Part shown: piece by piece, positions 17,940-27,589 of the stretch | Layout of the letters: every line of letters begins with the position of its first letter | Position numbering within the stretch: position 1 is the stretch's first letter | NCBI GenBank assembly: GCA_022749295.1 | Contig: CP062007.1 | Coordinates: 558,001-622,000 of the forward strand | Length of the DNA: 64,000 nt | Direction of reading: 5' to 3' | Source: Flavobacteriaceae bacterium GSB9 | GTDB taxonomy: Bacteria; Bacteroidota; Bacteroidia; Flavobacteriales; Flavobacteriaceae | The notes under the pieces: model-generated | What the model was told of the DNA's origin: nothing | Database searches by the model: none | What the model saw: the letters and a program-made list of their open reading frames with translations, nothing else | Made by a program: the position numbers and the translations under genes

Positions 17940-19045
17940 TTCCTGTTAATCATTATATGTTTGAACAAAGCATCCCATTGATTCATAATCGTTTTTGGTA
18001 AATACCGTTTAACGTTCTCCCGAGCTTTTTCCCCCATATCAAACCTTAGTGCTTCGTGTTCAATTAAAAGGTTTATCTTATCACTTAATGCATTAATATC
18101 GCTATTTGGGACTAAAAAACCATCCGCGCCATTATTTATAATGTCAGAAGGACCATGTGGACAGTCAAAAGAAATACAGGGCACACCATATGCCATGGCT
18201 TCTGTTAATACCATACCAAAACCTTCATAGCGAGAAGACATCACGTAAATAGAAGCTTCTTTGTATTTATCCGTAATATTCCTAACTGGTTCAAAAAAAT
18301 TGACTGACTCTGAAATACCCAATTCATTGACTAGTATATTTAACCCTTCATTTTTATTAATCGTGCCATAAATATCCAATATCCAATCGGGATGTTTTTC
18401 ATTAACAGTTTTCCAACTTTTTAGGAGCCGGTCGTAGCCTTTTTGGAAACATTGTTTTCCTACAGCTATAACTTTCTTATTCTTAAGGCTGCTCGGTTCC
18501 TTTGGATAAAAAGATAATGGATTAGGAATAACGTGTAAATTTTTAGTATGCCACTCTTTAGTGTTACCCTGTGTTAAAACTATAAATGCATCAAAAAGAG
18601 AAGCCCCAAAATCCATTAGCTTAAACTTAAATTCCGCTTTTATTTTTTCGATCAAATTTAGCCGATTAAATTTAAGTTCAATGTTTTTGGAAACATGCCG
18701 CTCGTATATCATGGGGCAAGGTTTGCCAATAATTAAAGGTAAAAGCAAGCCTTTTAGGCCATCATCACAAACCAATACAATATCTGGAGCAACTTTTTTT
18801 ATAATACTTTTAATACCATTTCTATAGGTTTTTAGGTATTTAATAGGGTGCCCATTGGCCTCAATATTATGGTAAGTAATTTTTTTACTAAACTTGTAAA
18901 AGAGGTTTTTGTTGTTTTGATTAAGTGTAAGTATGTGAACCTTATAGTTATAATCCTCAGCTAAACCACTGGCTTTTATAGAAAGCACCCGTTCTAAGCC
19001 TCCTGGGCCGAAAATTTGATTGGTTATGTATAAAAGTCTTTTCAT
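17936..19045 (-). CDS. Glycosyltransferase family 4 (tandem copy 2)
   Basis: 369 residues, GT-B. The N-terminus reads I-F-G-P-G-G-L-E-R-V-L-S-I-K-A-S; A-V-G-K-Q-C-F-Q-K-G-Y-D-R-L is the nucleotide-side glycine/lysine loop; and S-S-R-Y-E-G-F-G-M-V-L-T-E-A-M-A-Y-G-V-P carries the E-x7-E donor-binding motif. In its partner gene that motif is changed to E-C-F-P-L-V-L-L-E. It lies one base from the pyruvyl transferase stop and overlaps the downstream GT4. The role is addition of one hexose or HexNAc to the repeat unit; the donor is not determinable by eye. Confidence 0.9.
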   Translation of the reverse strand: MKRLLYITNQIFGPGGLERVLSIKASGLAEDYNYKVHILTLNQNNKNLFYKFSKKITYHNIEANGHPIKYLKTYRNGIKSIIKKVAPDIVLVCDDGLKGLLLPLIIGKPCPMIYERHVSKNIELKFNRLNLIEKIKAEFKFKLMDFGASLFDAFIVLTQGNTKEWHTKNLHVIPNPLSFYPKEPSSLKNKKVIAVGKQCFQKGYDRLLKSWKTVNEKHPDWILDIYGTINKNEGLNILVNELGISESVNFFEPVRNITDKYKEASIYVMSSRYEGFGMVLTEAMAYGVPCISFDCPHGPSDIINNGADGFLVPNSDINALSDKINLLIEHEALRFDMGEKARENVKRYLPKTIMNQWDALFKHIMINRK

Positions 19046-19046
19046 A

Positions 19047-20153
19047 CTACCTTAAAGTATTCATTAAAAACTCCTTAGAAGATTTTATAAGCGGCGTTAA
19101 TTTCTTTTGAACTTTATCTAGATTAATATTGTTTAGTTGATGATTGTCAACCATGGTTTCATTTGAAATAAGTAACTGGCTAAGTCCAAGTGAGGCTAAT
19201 AAATCACGCATTCGGGTATTGATTTTGTATTGTCTATTAAATACCACAAAGTCTTTTTGAAAAATAATGGAAAAGGCTACTGCATGAAAAGAGTTAGAGA
19301 TTACAAATTCTGCATTCTTGACCAAGGTTAAAAATTTAGAGGGGCCATCAAAAAAGTAGTTTTTATCCGCATAATTTATCATTTCATTTACTGTAATAAT
19401 ATTCCATCCAAACTGTTTTTTATAGTTTTCTGCCATGGATTTAATAAGCGGATTCGAGTCGAAATCGTATATAAAAATATACTTTGCTTTTTCCTTTTCA
19501 GCCTCTATTAATTTATCCCATTCATCTATTTCCAATAAGAACACAGGGTCTAACACTTGCCTCACATTTTGAACATTTAAATCTTCTAAGATTTTTTTAC
19601 CTGATTCTTCCCTTACAGAAATATGATCTAACCGACTAACTTTTTCTTTAACAAAGTCTCTAATATTTTTTTCTAGTTTGTCAATGGCAAAACTTGCAGC
19701 ATAAGAAATTTTGAGTTTGTTGTCTGGTACAAAATCTAAATAAAAGGCAGGGTCTTTTCCATTTTCGAAAAACGAATTCCAAATTTGATCACTCCCACAA
19801 ATATAAGCTTGCGCATCAGGTAGGTCAGCTTTCAAATTGTCATTGGTTTTGTATAACTTAGTCGTACTTTTTATGTAAGATTCGGAAAATTTATCGAATT
19901 TTTTTTTACGTTTTAAGTTTTTTAGTCTTGAGGGGAGTTTTAACCCTAGATATAAAATTTTTAATAACAAGTTTTTTTCAAAATAGCTGTTACTTATTCT
20001 GAAGAGATTAAAATGATTACTCAGGTAGCTTGGCTTGTAATGTATGGCTTCTGCTTCATGCCCCATATTTTCTAAATATTTCAGCAAAGCATATTCTTGT
20101 AGGCTAGCTCCGTGATTGTAAACCTCATGACAGGTAATGGTTTTTATTTTCAT
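19047..20153 (-). CDS. Polysaccharide pyruvyl transferase family protein
   Basis: 368 residues. The N-terminal T-C-H-E-V-Y-N-H-G-A-S-L-Q-E-Y-A-L, the central I-C-G-S-D-Q-I-W-N (about residue 110), Y-A-A-S-F-A-I, and the C-terminal F-V-I-S-N-S-F-H-A-V-A-F-S are the hallmarks of this family, which adds a pyruvate ketal to a sugar from phosphoenolpyruvate. The S-N-S-F-H segment contains the conserved His. Pyruvylation would add negative charge to the glycan, together with the uronic acid predicted from the dehydrogenase at 23506-24786. Some family members act in other pathways (CsaB-like), but the context here is clearly polysaccharide synthesis. Confidence 0.9.
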   Translation of the reverse strand: MKIKTITCHEVYNHGASLQEYALLKYLENMGHEAEAIHYKPSYLSNHFNLFRISNSYFEKNLLLKILYLGLKLPSRLKNLKRKKKFDKFSESYIKSTTKLYKTNDNLKADLPDAQAYICGSDQIWNSFFENGKDPAFYLDFVPDNKLKISYAASFAIDKLEKNIRDFVKEKVSRLDHISVREESGKKILEDLNVQNVRQVLDPVFLLEIDEWDKLIEAEKEKAKYIFIYDFDSNPLIKSMAENYKKQFGWNIITVNEMINYADKNYFFDGPSKFLTLVKNAEFVISNSFHAVAFSIIFQKDFVVFNRQYKINTRMRDLLASLGLSQLLISNETMVDNHQLNNINLDKVQKKLTPLIKSSKEFLMNTLR

Positions 20154-20164
20154 AAAAAAGAAGT

Positions 20165-21337
20165 TTAAGCATTAAGTAACTCGCCAATTTTTGTCAATGA
20201 GCGTTCTTTATCATTGTTTTTTTGTTTGTACAAATTATTTAATACTTCATTCATCAATTCAGGGTTTTTGAGATATTTTTCTATAGATGTGGCTATATCT
20301 TTGGCATTCATACTACAAATTAAGCCTGTTTTGTTGTTTGTTATTATTGTTGACGCAGTAGGAAAATTAGTTGTAACTATTGGTTTTTGTAAAACGGCAG
20401 CTTCAATAACAGTAAGCCCTAAACCTTCAAACAATGAGGTTTGAGCATAAATATCACATGATTTGATATAGGGATATGGGTTTTCCTTATAACCTAGAAG
20501 GATAAGATTGTTTTCTAATTTTTCGTGTTTAATGATTTTTTCTAAACTTTTCCGTTCAGGGCCTTCCCCAATAATATACCATTTTATGTTGTAACCTTTT
20601 TTTAAAAGTATTGATAAAGCGTAAATAGCCAAATGCCAACCTTTTTGTTTTGCTAACCTTCCTACTGAGCATATATTTATTGTGCTAGTATTTTTTGTCA
20701 GGCCGGTGTGTTCTTCGCTTAATTTAACTACAATTTTCTCGTCTGTTATATCCTTTATAACTATAGTCTTTATCATTTCTTCAACTTTGCTTAGTTCAGA
20801 TAAAAACCCGTTTTCAGCTTCTTGTGAGACAACAACAACTTTGTTAAATTTAATGTATTTGTTAATGTCGAATTTTATGTTGTATCCAGCTAGTTTATAA
20901 TCAATGTTCAACCATGCATACTTTTTCTTTGCAGCAATTTTTTCAGCAGTAAAATAAGTAGGTAAACCTTGATTATAAGCGATGGCTATATCATATGTTT
21001 TTTTTAATCTATTGATCTGTTTATGGTAAGTCTTCCAGTGCAGTTGGGCATTATGAAATTTTCGTTTTTTTAACTTTCTGTATAACCAAAATTTAAAACG
21101 ATAGAGGAATAGCCTAAAACTAGGAGTGTTATTGTATAAATTAATATAAAAAATGTTTACTTCATTAGGTACAAATTTCTCAAAATCCCCATTTTTATTA
21201 AATAAAACCAAATCTACATTGTATTTTTCATAGTTAAAGTTTTGGAGCAATGTAACCAAACTTTTTTCAGCTCCTCCACAATTTAAGGATTCTATTATAA
21301 AAACTATATTTTTCAATTTAACCTCAGTTTTAATCAT
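20165..21337 (-). CDS. Glycosyltransferase family 4
   Basis: 390 residues. Begins with I-I-E-S-L-N-C-G-G-A-E-K-S-L-V after a short lead, with a basic segment near residues 75-95 (K-F-W-L-Y-R-K-L-K-K-R-K), and the donor motif T-S-L-F-E-G-L-G-L-T-V-I-E-A-A-V-L-Q-K-P-I near 290-310. An N-terminal G-G-A-E-K as in the GT4 gene at 13164-14252 groups these two apart from the G-G-I/L-E-R pair. It is likely cytosolic or membrane-associated, with one linkage in the repeat. Spacing of 3 bp to the acetyltransferase and 11 bp to the pyruvyl transferase supports a single operon. Confidence 0.89.
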   Translation of the reverse strand: MIKTEVKLKNIVFIIESLNCGGAEKSLVTLLQNFNYEKYNVDLVLFNKNGDFEKFVPNEVNIFYINLYNNTPSFRLFLYRFKFWLYRKLKKRKFHNAQLHWKTYHKQINRLKKTYDIAIAYNQGLPTYFTAEKIAAKKKYAWLNIDYKLAGYNIKFDINKYIKFNKVVVVSQEAENGFLSELSKVEEMIKTIVIKDITDEKIVVKLSEEHTGLTKNTSTINICSVGRLAKQKGWHLAIYALSILLKKGYNIKWYIIGEGPERKSLEKIIKHEKLENNLILLGYKENPYPYIKSCDIYAQTSLFEGLGLTVIEAAVLQKPIVTTNFPTASTIITNNKTGLICSMNAKDIATSIEKYLKNPELMNEVLNNLYKQKNNDKERSLTKIGELLNA

Positions 21338-21340
21338 TAA

Positions 21341-21973
21341 CTATTTATATTTTTCAATGAACAAATCTACATCGTTATAAAAATCTTTTATTCTTTCTTT
21401 AACTAATTGTTCTTTCCAATTCCACCAGGCAATTTTATTGAGTTCCTTTATCTCTTCTTCACTATGTTTAAACTTAATAATTTTTGCAGGAGATCCTGCT
21501 ACAATGGAATAACTTGGTACGTCTTTAGTTACGACTGAATTTGCTCCAATTGTCACTCCATTGCCTACAGAGACACCAGGCATTATGTAGGCACCCATGC
21601 CAATCCAGACATCATTTCCTATTGTAATGCCTTCTTTTTGACGCACTTGCTTAAAGATGTTTTGAGCGACGGATTTCTCTGCTTTTAATAACTCGTCTTT
21701 AAATAAATTATTAACCAAAGGAAAGTTTGTTATTGTTGAGGCGTTATGATAGCCTTCATCCACAATAAACCTTACGTTATTGGCTATGCTACAATATTTC
21801 CCAATGGTTAGTTTGGCATTAGTCCACCTCCAAACCAATGCTCCGTTATCATATGTTTTATTACCAATAATAGTATGTTTGTCGTTTTTTAAAAAAACGT
21901 AATCATGTACTTTTAGGGCTTGATTATAGCTTACTCCCAAAATACGCCATAAATACTTTCTTAATAAGCTCAT
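21341..21973 (-). CDS. CatB/WbbJ-type hexapeptide O-acetyltransferase
   Basis: 210 residues. Starts with a short amphipathic helix, then repeats such as [13 protein letters not shown], the loop D-E-G-Y-H-N-A carrying the probable catalytic His, [19 protein letters not shown], and the ending [14 protein letters not shown]. The I-G-N-D-V-W-I-G motif is diagnostic of the xenobiotic/CatB subfamily, which in polysaccharide loci O-acetylates sugars. It overlaps the flippase gene by four bases (ATGA). It is the second non-NeuD acetyltransferase in this operon, so at least two positions of the glycan are probably acetylated. Confidence 0.9.
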   Translation of the reverse strand: MSLLRKYLWRILGVSYNQALKVHDYVFLKNDKHTIIGNKTYDNGALVWRWTNAKLTIGKYCSIANNVRFIVDEGYHNASTITNFPLVNNLFKDELLKAEKSVAQNIFKQVRQKEGITIGNDVWIGMGAYIMPGVSVGNGVTIGANSVVTKDVPSYSIVAGSPAKIIKFKHSEEEIKELNKIAWWNWKEQLVKERIKDFYNDVDLFIEKYK

Positions 21974-23478
21974 GTATCCCTTTTTTTTAATTTCAAAAAG
22001 ACTTCAGAAAATAATTTTTTTTCATAAGGAATCATACCGAATTTTAACATCAAAAAGGCAAAAACAATTGAATAAGAAATCCCTTTGAAAATGAAGTTGA
22101 ACCAGCCAATCCCAGGAGCTAAACTAATGAAATAGCCGATTATTAAAATAACTAAAAAGACCAATAAAGTTTTGTTAAATAATTCTTTGAAAAACCTTAA
22201 AACATTTAAATTAAGAACCTTGTGGTAGAATATATTCATTATATTTTGGGCAATTATCCACCCCATGATGGTGCCAGAAATCATTCCTACAGCTCCGTAT
22301 TTCATTGCTAGAAAATACCCTATCAATGTTCCTAAAGTTAAAAAAACTAAATATGTAATCGATTTAAATACCACTTTGTTCTGGGCTTCGATAAGAGGAC
22401 CAGTGAATCCTTGTACTAAAGGTATGGTATAAGCAGCCATAATCATTAGAGCTATTATGTATGAATCAAAAAATGATTCTCCCACCCATAAGTTTACAAA
22501 TTGACTGCCAAAAAGTATAAAACCACCTAAAATGTACGTTAATACAATGAATGAAACTCTACCTATTTTTATCATCATGTCTGTAAGTTCTTTTGAAGAA
22601 GCATTATTAACAGTCATTTGTGTGGCTCTTGGCAAAAGCACACCTGTTATAGCAGAAGAAAAAGCACCGTAATAACTGCCAAGAGTTAAACCAATAGAGT
22701 AAATAGCCAACACTTCTGGATATGCAAAATTACCTAAGACAATATGACCAGCTTTCCATTGGAATTGGGCAACTATTCCGTAGACAAAAATCCAAATAGA
22801 GTAGCTAAAAATTTGTTTTAAGTATTTAAAATTAAATTCATAAAGTTTAAACCTGACTTTTAGCTTAATAAACACATAATAAATGTTTACTAATAAAAAG
22901 ATAATATTGAAACAGGTATCTATGGCCACCAATGCAATGGCCTTTCCTCCCATAGTTAAAACAGCAACAACCGTAAGCGTTCTTAGTACATACCTAATAA
23001 TATTAATCGCTTTAGGAAACACAAAAATCTCATAGCCAAAGCAAATGGCCTTAAAACTACCGCCAGGTAAACCTATGGCCAAATTAAAAATTAAAAGGAT
23101 AAATATGGTTTTGGCAATTTCTATTTCCTCAGTATTCATTTTGGTAAAGTAAGTGTCGATATGCCCATAAAACAGAATACCAAGAAACACAATAACACTT
23201 GAAATCACGCAATAAATAATCATTGAGGTGGCTAAAAAGTTTTCTTCGCCCTTTCGGTTTTTTTCAGCTCTGTATTTAGCCACAAAACGTACAATGGTAT
23301 TGTTGAGTCCTAAATCCAGTATAGATATTGTTCCAACCAAAGCGCCAATTGCCGTATAAACTCCATATTCGGCCTTACCTAGGTGGTTTAAAATAAAAGG
23401 AGTAATAAAAAGCCCAATCACATTTGTTAAAAATATGGTTACGTAATTTAGTATGGCTCCTTTTTTTAGTTGGCTCAA
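21970..23478 (-). CDS. Wzx-type oligosaccharide flippase
   Basis: 502 residues with about 12-14 predicted membrane helices from end to end. The N-terminus [19 protein letters not shown] is the usual start of this family in Bacteroidota, and [21 protein letters not shown] is the conserved early loop. The start codon is TTG at 23478; no ATG is available without losing that block. It belongs to the MATE-like MVF/PST flippase superfamily, moving undecaprenyl-linked repeat units across the inner membrane to the polymerase at 15153-16241. It is 27 bp from the dehydrogenase gene. Confidence 0.93.
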   Translation of the reverse strand: MSQLKKGAILNYVTIFLTNVIGLFITPFILNHLGKAEYGVYTAIGALVGTISILDLGLNNTIVRFVAKYRAEKNRKGEENFLATSMIIYCVISSVIVFLGILFYGHIDTYFTKMNTEEIEIAKTIFILLIFNLAIGLPGGSFKAICFGYEIFVFPKAINIIRYVLRTLTVVAVLTMGGKAIALVAIDTCFNIIFLLVNIYYVFIKLKVRFKLYEFNFKYLKQIFSYSIWIFVYGIVAQFQWKAGHIVLGNFAYPEVLAIYSIGLTLGSYYGAFSSAITGVLLPRATQMTVNNASSKELTDMMIKIGRVSFIVLTYILGGFILFGSQFVNLWVGESFFDSYIIALMIMAAYTIPLVQGFTGPLIEAQNKVVFKSITYLVFLTLGTLIGYFLAMKYGAVGMISGTIMGWIIAQNIMNIFYHKVLNLNVLRFFKELFNKTLLVFLVILIIGYFISLAPGIGWFNFIFKGISYSIVFAFLMLKFGMIPYEKKLFSEVFLKLKKRDT

Positions 23479-23505
23479 AATAATAGGGGTTAATTTATTT
23501 TAGGA

Positions 23506-24786
23506 CTAAAGTCTACCGTCAACGGTTTCTTTTAACACCCCTTTTACGTCATATAAAATGCCTTTGGGTGAAAGAAGCTGTCTTAGGTTTTTGTTCAAGT
23601 ACTCTTTATGGGCCACAGTAAGCACAACAGCATCAAAAGCCTGTTTTGGCAGTTGCTGTGTAGTTTCTAGATTATATTCCTGCATCACCTCTTCCGGTTT
23701 TGCCCAGGGGTCGTAAATAGTTATGTCAGTACCATAACTTTTAAGTTGGTTTATTACATCAACGGCTTTGGTGTTTCTTACATCAGGGCAGTTTTCTTTA
23801 AAAGTGACACCTAAAACCAATACTTTGGCATTTTTTATACGAATATCATTTTTTACCATGAGTTTAATGACTTCTGATGCGACATATTGTCCCATACCAT
23901 CATTTACACGGCGTCCAGCCAAAATGATTTCAGGGTGGTAGCCCACTTCTTGGGCCTTTTGGGCTAAATAATAAGGGTCTACACCAATACAGTGCCCACC
24001 AACCAAACCGGGTTTGAATGGTAAAAAGTTCCATTTTGTGCCCGCAGCTTCTAATACGGCATGGGTGTCAATATTCATTAAATTGAAAATCTTAGCCAAT
24101 TCGTTTACAAAAGCAATATTGATATCACGTTGCGAGTTTTCAATGACTTTTGCGGCCTCAGCAACTTTAATGCTAGGAGCAAGGTGGGTTCCTGCTGCTA
24201 TAACACTAGCGTACAATGCATCTACCTTTTTTCCGATTTCGGGTGTCGATCCAGCGGTAACTTTTAATATTTTATCAACAGTATGCAACTTGTCTCCTGG
24301 GTTAATACGTTCTGGCGAATAGCCTGCATAAAAATCCTGATTGAATTTCAGACCGCTAATACGTTCTAAAACAGGTATGCATTCTTCTTCAGTAACTCCG
24401 GGGTAAACGGTCGATTCATAAATGACTATATCACCTTTTTTTAACACTTTACCTACCGTTTCACTTGATTTATAAAGTGGCGTTAAATCGGGGCGGTTGT
24501 TTTTATCGATTGGGGTAGGAACGGTTACGATGTAATAGTTACAAGCTTTAATAGCTTCTAAATTTGAAGAACAAAACAGTCCTGTTTCCCCGTCATTTTT
24601 GGTTTTTAAAACAGCCTGTAAAACAGCATCTTCAACTTCTAAGGTTGTATCCGTACCTGATTTTAGCTCCTCTATACGATTTTGGTTGATGTCAAAACCA
24701 ACAACATTGTATTTTGTTGCGAACAACCGGGCTAAAGGTAGGCCAACATAACCCAAACCAATAACAGCAATTTTAGTCTTATCCAT
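23506..24786 (-). CDS. UDP-HexNAc 6-dehydrogenase, TviB/WbpO-like
   Basis: 426 residues from the ATG at 24786. An upstream ATG at 24849 is rejected because it would overlap the epimerase gene and adds 21 residues before the usual K-I-A-V-I-G-L-G-Y-V-G-L-P start. NAD-binding G-L-G-Y-V-G at the N-terminus, E-S-T-V-Y-P-G-V-T near residue 125, and the catalytic Cys in G-G-H-C-I-G-V-D-P-Y near residue 265 are all present. It oxidises UDP-GlcNAc or UDP-GalNAc at C6 to the uronic acid with two NAD+. With the epimerase just upstream it would supply UDP-GalNAcA or a related acid, as in the Vi antigen pathway. C-terminal G-V-T-F-K-E-N-C-P-D-V-R-N-T is complete. Confidence 0.93.
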   Translation of the reverse strand: MDKTKIAVIGLGYVGLPLARLFATKYNVVGFDINQNRIEELKSGTDTTLEVEDAVLQAVLKTKNDGETGLFCSSNLEAIKACNYYIVTVPTPIDKNNRPDLTPLYKSSETVGKVLKKGDIVIYESTVYPGVTEEECIPVLERISGLKFNQDFYAGYSPERINPGDKLHTVDKILKVTAGSTPEIGKKVDALYASVIAAGTHLAPSIKVAEAAKVIENSQRDINIAFVNELAKIFNLMNIDTHAVLEAAGTKWNFLPFKPGLVGGHCIGVDPYYLAQKAQEVGYHPEIILAGRRVNDGMGQYVASEVIKLMVKNDIRIKNAKVLVLGVTFKENCPDVRNTKAVDVINQLKSYGTDITIYDPWAKPEEVMQEYNLETTQQLPKQAFDAVVLTVAHKEYLNKNLRQLLSPKGILYDVKGVLKETVDGRL

Positions 24787-24824
24787 TTTTACTAAATGTA
24801 GTTTGATGATATACTTATTAAGCT

Positions 24825-25823
24825 TTATTTCAAATTCTCCCAGTACCAAGCTACGGCTTCTTTTAAACCGTTGTTAATATCATATTTTGGGTTGTAATTC
24901 AATAAGGTCTTAGCTTTTTCGATAGAAGCGAGCGAATGCGGTATGTCACCAACGCGGTTTTCTCTGTGTTTGATTTCGATGTTTTTTATGGTACTATCAA
25001 ACTCTGAAAGGTATTCTTTCAACAAAGTAGCTAATTCCAAAAGAGAGGTTCGTTCGCCATAAGCTACATTATAAACCGTATTCAACGCTTGTTCGTTATT
25101 CGTGGTTAAGGCATTCAGGTTCATTTGTACTACATTATCAATATAGGTGAAATCTCTAGAGTAACTTCCGTCACCATTAATCATTGGCGATTTATGACTA
25201 ATAAATTGTTGTACAAATTTAGGGATTACGGCTGCATAAGCACCGTTGGGATCTTGACGTCTTCCAAAAACATTAAAGTATCGTAAACCAATTGTGTCCA
25301 ATCCGTATGTTTTATGAAAAATATCGGCATAGAGTTCGTTTACATATTTAGTGATGGCATAGGGCGATAGCGGTTTGCCAATAACATTTTCTACTTTGGG
25401 CAGGGCTTCGTGGTCACCATACGTAGATGAACTGGCAGCATAAACAAAACGTTTAACACCTGCATCACGTGCAGCGACAAGCATGTTTAAAAAGCCTGAC
25501 ACATTAACATCGTTAGTAGTAATGGGGTCTTTTATAGACCGCGGAACAGAACCCAATGCTGCTTGGTGCAATACAAAATCAATATTAGTGCAGGCTTTTT
25601 GGCAGTCATCGAGATTGCGGATATCGCCTTCAATTAATTTGAAATTACCATTGTTAAGAAAAGGCTCAATATTTTCTCGTTTACCAGTTGAGAAATTATC
25701 AAGACAAATAACAGATATATCATTATTTAGTAGGGTTTCAACAAGGTTAGAACCTATAAACCCTGCACCACCTGTTACTAATACTTTTTTATTAACTAAT
25801 GTATTGACTTGCTCTATTGTCAT
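24825..25823 (-). CDS. UDP-N-acetylhexosamine 4-epimerase, WbpP/TviC-like
   Basis: 332 residues, extended short-chain dehydrogenase. NAD motif V-T-G-G-A-G-F-I-G-S-N at residues 15-25, S-S-S-T-Y-G-D-H near 132 and the catalytic pair Y-A-I-T-K near 155. H-Q-A-A-L-G-S-V-P-R-S-I matches the HexNAc-specific WbpP group better than GalE. It interconverts UDP-GlcNAc/GlcNAcA and UDP-GalNAc/GalNAcA. It is the first gene of the long minus-strand operon and diverges from the aminotransferase at 26456 across a 632 bp control region. Either order of action with the dehydrogenase is possible. Confidence 0.92.
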   Translation of the reverse strand: MTIEQVNTLVNKKVLVTGGAGFIGSNLVETLLNNDISVICLDNFSTGKRENIEPFLNNGNFKLIEGDIRNLDDCQKACTNIDFVLHQAALGSVPRSIKDPITTNDVNVSGFLNMLVAARDAGVKRFVYAASSSTYGDHEALPKVENVIGKPLSPYAITKYVNELYADIFHKTYGLDTIGLRYFNVFGRRQDPNGAYAAVIPKFVQQFISHKSPMINGDGSYSRDFTYIDNVVQMNLNALTTNNEQALNTVYNVAYGERTSLLELATLLKEYLSEFDSTIKNIEIKHRENRVGDIPHSLASIEKAKTLLNYNPKYDINNGLKEAVAWYWENLK

Positions 25824-26455
25824 TATTTAAGATTTGGGTTTCAGTTTGTTTTAGGCAAATATTGTAAAAAATAATTAAGAATTGGCACTATTTATATCAA
25901 GGTTAAGTTTTTTCCGATGAAACACAAAAATAAGCTAAAATATAGGTTTTAGTAAATACTTATTATTTATGTTTAAAACGACGATGTCTTGATGTTAACC
26001 AATTCATGATAAAATTAAGAGTTAATTTAAATTTTCGGTATCGACGATCTGCTAGGTTTTATTGTGAAAAAAAAGCCTCAATGTATTTAACCGATTTAAA
26101 TAGCGCTTTTAGCGAAATAACCTAGAAACACCCCCATGTGAATAAAAACAATTATTAAATTTACATTGTGTTTAACAAAATTGAATTGATTAATAGCATT
26201 GTTAATTTAATTGAGATAAAACAATTTAAAACATTTTAATACGTAGTTAAATTCTCTACAGAAAATATTAATTCCTTTTAAAAACTACCTGTTATGTGTT
26301 TTAAAATGTTTCGTTTATAATGATGTTATTAGTTACAATAATTTTGTTACATGATTAAAAGGAAGTATTCACCACTATACTTATTAATACTTGTAACAGT
26401 TATAATCCAAGCATTATAGCAATAGCTTTTTGTGCGGAATTTTAAAATAATTTGA
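25824..26455. other. Divergent intergenic control region
   Basis: 632 bp, strongly AT-rich, between the two divergent arms of the polysaccharide locus; it must hold both promoters. A perfect TAnnTTTG box for the rightward arm is at 26339-26346. A weaker AATATTTG-like match lies close upstream of the leftward arm. An 11-bp inverted repeat AAACATTTTAA / TTAAAATGTTT occupies 26229-26239 and 26301-26311. I see no coding frame, tRNA or recognised riboswitch. Confidence 0.55.
26339..26346 (+). promoter_or_regulatory. Candidate -7 box of the aminotransferase-wza-wzc operon
   Basis: TAATTTTG matches TAnnTTTG. It would leave an untranslated leader of about 100 bases before the ATG at 26456. The -33 position holds TTTA (26314-26317, spacer 21) rather than TTTG, so the match is partial. 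Confidence 0.35.
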
Positions 26456-27589
26456 ATGTTGACCAAAACCAAAATCTACCTATCATCACCACATATGGGA
26501 GGCACCGAACAAAAGTTTGTAAACGAAGCCTTTACAAGTAATTGGATTGCGCCTTTAGGACCCAATGTAAACGGTTTTGAACAGGATATAAAGAATTACA
26601 TAGGAGGCAACAAGTACGTTGCAGCTTTAAGTTCCGGTACAGCATCCATTCATTTAGCGTTGCAATTATTAAACGTTAAAAAAGGCGATGAAGTCATCTG
26701 CCAAAGTTTTACCTTTTCTGCTTCAGCCAACCCAATTGTTTATCAAGGTGCTACTCCAGTTTTTGTGGATAGTGAGCCTGAAACTTGGAACATGTCTCCT
26801 GAATTATTGGAAATCGCGATAAAAGATCGTATTCAAAAGTATAAAAAACCGAAAGCTATAATTGCGGTGCATTTGTATGGTATGCCTTATAAGGCCAATG
26901 AAATAAGTGCTATTTCAAAAAAGTATGATATTCCAGTAGTTGAGGATAGTGCTGAAGCTTTGGGTAGTAAATATCACGATTCTTATTGTGGTTCCTTGGG
27001 CGATATGGGCGTGTTTTCTTTTAATGGCAACAAAATTATAACAACATCTGGAGGAGGAGCATTGGTAGTCAATACGAAAGCCCTAAAGGACAAGACGGTG
27101 TTTTTATCAACCCAAGCTAGAGATAATGCTCCACATTACGAACATTCTTCCATAGGATTTAATTACAGAATGAGTAACGTTTTGGCTGGTGTAGGACGAG
27201 GGCAGATGGAAGTGCTCGATAAACGTATAGCTGCAAGGCGTCAAAATTTTGAGTTTTATAAAAAACATCTTTCGGAAGTTGATGGTATTTCATTTTTAGA
27301 AGAGCCACCCAACATGTTTTCAAACCGTTGGATTACCTGTATAACGACCAGTTCTTTCGAGATGAGAGAAGCTATTCGTTCACATTTATTGGAAGATGAC
27401 ATTGAATCTAGACCGCTATGGAAACCCATGCATTTACAGCCTGTATTTAAAGGTTGTGAGCATTATACTAATGGCATTTCAGAAGATTTGTTTGAGAGAG
27501 GCCTATGTTTACCTAGTGGATCCAACTTAACCCAAGATGATTTAGAAAGGATCTTAAGCAAAATAATAAACACCCCAAAAAACACATGA
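26456..27589 (+). CDS. DegT/DnrJ/EryC1/StrS-family sugar aminotransferase (PglE-like)
   Basis: 377 residues, PLP-dependent. It starts I-Y-L-S-S-P-H-M-G-G-T-E, a form common in PglE-type enzymes. A-L-S-S-G-T-A-S-I-H-L-A-L near residue 60 binds the cofactor phosphate, V-E-D-S-A-E-A-L-G near 160 holds the Asp that contacts the pyridine N, and F-S-F-N-G-N-K-I-I-T-T near 185 contains the Schiff-base Lys. It converts a UDP-4-keto-6-deoxy sugar to the 4-amino sugar. Its stop overlaps the start of the dehydratase gene as ATGA, so the two consecutive pathway steps are translationally coupled. The PglD/PglC-like partners are at 7660-8967. Confidence 0.92.
   Translation: MLTKTKIYLSSPHMGGTEQKFVNEAFTSNWIAPLGPNVNGFEQDIKNYIGGNKYVAALSSGTASIHLALQLLNVKKGDEVICQSFTFSASANPIVYQGATPVFVDSEPETWNMSPELLEIAIKDRIQKYKKPKAIIAVHLYGMPYKANEISAISKKYDIPVVEDSAEALGSKYHDSYCGSLGDMGVFSFNGNKIITTSGGGALVVNTKALKDKTVFLSTQARDNAPHYEHSSIGFNYRMSNVLAGVGRGQMEVLDKRIAARRQNFEFYKKHLSEVDGISFLEEPPNMFSNRWITCITTSSFEMREAIRSHLLEDDIESRPLWKPMHLQPVFKGCEHYTNGISEDLFERGLCLPSGSNLTQDDLERILSKIINTPKNT

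Noticed and set aside
26104-26114. Small hairpin CGCT-TTT-AGCG in the divergent control region.
   Set aside because: The stem is four bases and there is no T-run or conserved partner.
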